Assembly (NCBI GenBank): GCA_015485245.1
Contig: WFTY01000428.1
Span: forward strand, 1 to 13,996
Reading direction: 5' to 3'
Length of the DNA: 13,996 nt
Source of the DNA: Anaerolineales bacterium
GTDB lineage: Bacteria; Chloroflexota; Anaerolineae; Anaerolineales; UBA11858
Positions 12,726 through 13,996 of the stretch are shown piece after piece; the first letter of the stretch is position 1, and the number at the start of each line of letters is the position of its first letter. The position numbers and the translations under genes were made by a program. The notes under the pieces are model-generated. The model saw nothing but the letters and a program-made list of their open reading frames with translations. It searched no databases and was not told the DNA's origin.

Positions 12726-13517
12726 TTACCCGAAGCGGCCGGAGATGTAATCTTCGGTGGATTGTTTTTCCGGGTTGGTGAAAATCTTTTCCGTGGGGCC
12801 GAATTCTTCCAGCACGCCGCAGCGCTCTGCGCCCAGGTTGAAAAAGGCGGTGAAATCGGAGACGCGGCCGGCTTGCTGCATATTGTGTGTGACCACGATG
12901 ATGGTGTAATTCTTCGCCAGGTGGCGCATCAGTTCTTCGATCTTCAGTGTGGCGATGGGGTCGAGCGCCGAGGCGGGTTCATCCATCAGGATGATATCAG
13001 GTTGGACGGCGATGGCGCGGGCGATGCACAGGCGCTGCTGCTGACCGCCGGAGAGCGAGAGCCCGCTTTGGTTGAGCTTGTCTTTGACTTCGTCCCACAA
13101 GGCTGCGCCGCGCAGCGCTTCCTCCACCAGTTGATCCATGTCGCCCTGGAAGCCGTTGATGCGCGCGCCCCAGGCGACGTTATCGTAAATGCTTTTGGGG
13201 AAAGGGTTGGGTTTTTGAAAGACCATGCCGATGCGGCGGCGCACTTCCACCGGGTCCACGTCGGGATCGTAGATGTTCTTGCCGTGATAGAGCACCTCGC
13301 CCTCGGCGCGCGCTGTGGGGACGAGTTCGTTCATGCGGTTGAAGGCTCGCAGCACGGTGCTTTTGCCGCACCCTGAAGGCCCGATGATGGCGGTGATTTT
13401 ATTTTGGGCGATCTTCAGGTTGACGTCCTTCACCGCCAGGAAGTTGCCGTAATAAACGTGCAGGTGGCGGGCTTCGATGGCGTAATGGTTGTTGTTGTTG
13501 GCTTGATCCTGTGTCAT
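12726..13517 (-). CDS. pstB: Phosphate ABC transporter ATP-binding protein PstB
   Basis: This 263-residue ATPase drives high-affinity phosphate import with PstA, PstC and PstS. It has Walker A GPSGCGKST (46-54), Q-loop 'FQKPNPFPKSIYDNV' (100-114), which is the PstB hallmark, signature LSGGQQQR (155-162), Walker B 'IILMDEPASALDPIAT' (175-190) and switch His211. The N-terminus contains four Asn in a row, encoded by an AAC trinucleotide run (about 13487-13498), which probably adds a flexible extension. The ATG at 13517 has an AGGAC site upstream. It follows pstA after 33 nt. Confidence 0.97.
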   Translation of the reverse strand: MTQDQANNNNHYAIEARHLHVYYGNFLAVKDVNLKIAQNKITAIIGPSGCGKSTVLRAFNRMNELVPTARAEGEVLYHGKNIYDPDVDPVEVRRRIGMVFQKPNPFPKSIYDNVAWGARINGFQGDMDQLVEEALRGAALWDEVKDKLNQSGLSLSGGQQQRLCIARAIAVQPDIILMDEPASALDPIATLKIEELMRHLAKNYTIIVVTHNMQQAGRVSDFTAFFNLGAERCGVLEEFGPTEKIFTNPEKQSTEDYISGRFG

Positions 13518-13550
13518 GAGTCCTGTCCTTAATTTGTTGCCGGATTCGCA

Positions 13551-13996
13551 TTACCCTCTGCGCGCATAGCGATTGCGCAGTAGCACCGCCACCGCGTTCA
13601 TCGAGAGCAGCAGCGCCAGCAGCACCAGGATGGCTGCCGCGGCGATGTTGCGGAATTCGTCCTGCGGGCGGGAGGTCCACTGGTAGATTTGGATCGGCAG
13701 AGTGGTGAACTTGGAGAATGGCCCGTCAGGGTCGAAGGTGATGAACGTGGATGCGCCCACCACAACCAGCGGCGCGGTCTCGCCGATGGCGCGAGAGATG
13801 GCCAGGATCGTCCCGGTGAGGATGCCCGGCAGCGCGCTGGGGAGCACATGGTGCCAGATCGTCTGCCATTTCGTCGCCCCCAGACCGTAACTGGCCTGTC
13901 GCAGGGCGTTGGAGACTGCTCGAATGGCTTCCTGCGCGTTGATGATGATGATGGGCAGGATCAGCAGGCCGAGCGTCAATCCCGCGGAGAGGATGG
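13551..13996 (-). CDS. pstA: Phosphate ABC transporter permease PstA, C-terminal part (cut by window edge)
   Basis: The frame is open from the window edge to the stop at 13551, giving 147 residues; the N-terminal half lies outside. It carries the permease EAA loop in 'EAIRAVSNALRQASYGLGAT' followed by 'KWQTIWHHVLPSALPGILTG', where G-x-(9)-LP contacts the ATPase, and 'ISRAIGETAPLVVVGA', a strong PstA/PstC signature. Several membrane segments are visible ('LTLGLLILPIIIIN', 'GTILAISRAIG', 'AAILVLLALLLSMNAVAVLL'). The short loop and immediate neighbourhood of pstB favour PstA over PstC. pstC and pstS presumably lie upstream, outside this window. Confidence 0.93.
   Translation of the reverse strand, partial: ILSAGLTLGLLILPIIIINAQEAIRAVSNALRQASYGLGATKWQTIWHHVLPSALPGILTGTILAISRAIGETAPLVVVGASTFITFDPDGPFSKFTTLPIQIYQWTSRPQDEFRNIAAAAILVLLALLLSMNAVAVLLRNRYARRG

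Noticed and set aside
13487..13498. AAC trinucleotide run in the pstB start region
   Set aside because: Only four units; it encodes Asn residues in a flexible N-terminus. No evidence for phase variation, since changes would keep the frame.
1..13996. CRISPR arrays, tRNA or rRNA genes, insertion sequences, inteins
   Set aside because: No regularly spaced repeats, cloverleaf-like segments, transposase motifs or terminal repeats were seen. sufB, often an intein host, is uninterrupted.

Overview
The window (about 58-60% G+C by eye) looks like a chromosomal segment of a bacterium, most likely a member of the Chloroflexota (Anaerolineae-like). This is an inference from gene content: a SufR-SufT/SufCBDSU arrangement with SufU rather than SufE, a membrane-anchored SurA-type foldase running into a TPTPAPT-rich stretch, a zinc-type ribosomal protein S18, and an F420-type nitroreductase-family protein. 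No mobile element, CRISPR array, tRNA or rRNA gene was found. No stretch over about 190 bases lacks a gene.

Layout. (1) 1-532, minus: N-terminal part of a membrane-anchored peptidyl-prolyl isomerase, cut by the window edge. (2) 604-1741, minus: a compact rpsF-ssb-rpsR operon with a recognisable promoter and a strong terminator. (3) 1760-2873, minus: a SufR-type Fe-S regulator translationally coupled to a MIP18/SufT-type protein, ending in a hairpin terminator. (4) 2844-2929: a divergent promoter region in which both -35 boxes lie in the two arms of one inverted repeat. (5) 2994-9018, plus: sufC-sufB-sufD-(90-aa unknown)-sufS-sufU-Rieske ferredoxin, a complete SUF iron-sulfur assembly operon. 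Hairpins followed by six-T runs sit before sufC and before sufS. (6) 9047-9088: a large bidirectional terminator between convergent units, related in sequence to the hairpin at 1760-1788. (7) 9093-13996, minus: pstA(partial)-pstB-phoU, followed with almost no spacing by a CDP-alcohol phosphatidyltransferase, an LpxL-family acyltransferase and a PAP2 phosphatase, and then an F420-type nitroreductase-family protein.

How it works together. SufS would take sulfur from cysteine and pass it to SufU. SufBC2D would build the cluster, SufT-like protein would help deliver or mature clusters, and SufR would sense cluster supply and control both divergent units. The second large unit ties phosphate uptake (PstAB, PhoU) to enzymes that make, acylate and dephosphorylate phospholipids.

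The core systems are known. The parts least explained are the 90-aa SH3-like protein inside the suf operon, the compact SufU, the symmetric divergent promoter, the in-operon hairpins, and the phosphate-uptake/phospholipid linkage. I did not find an unmistakably new system.
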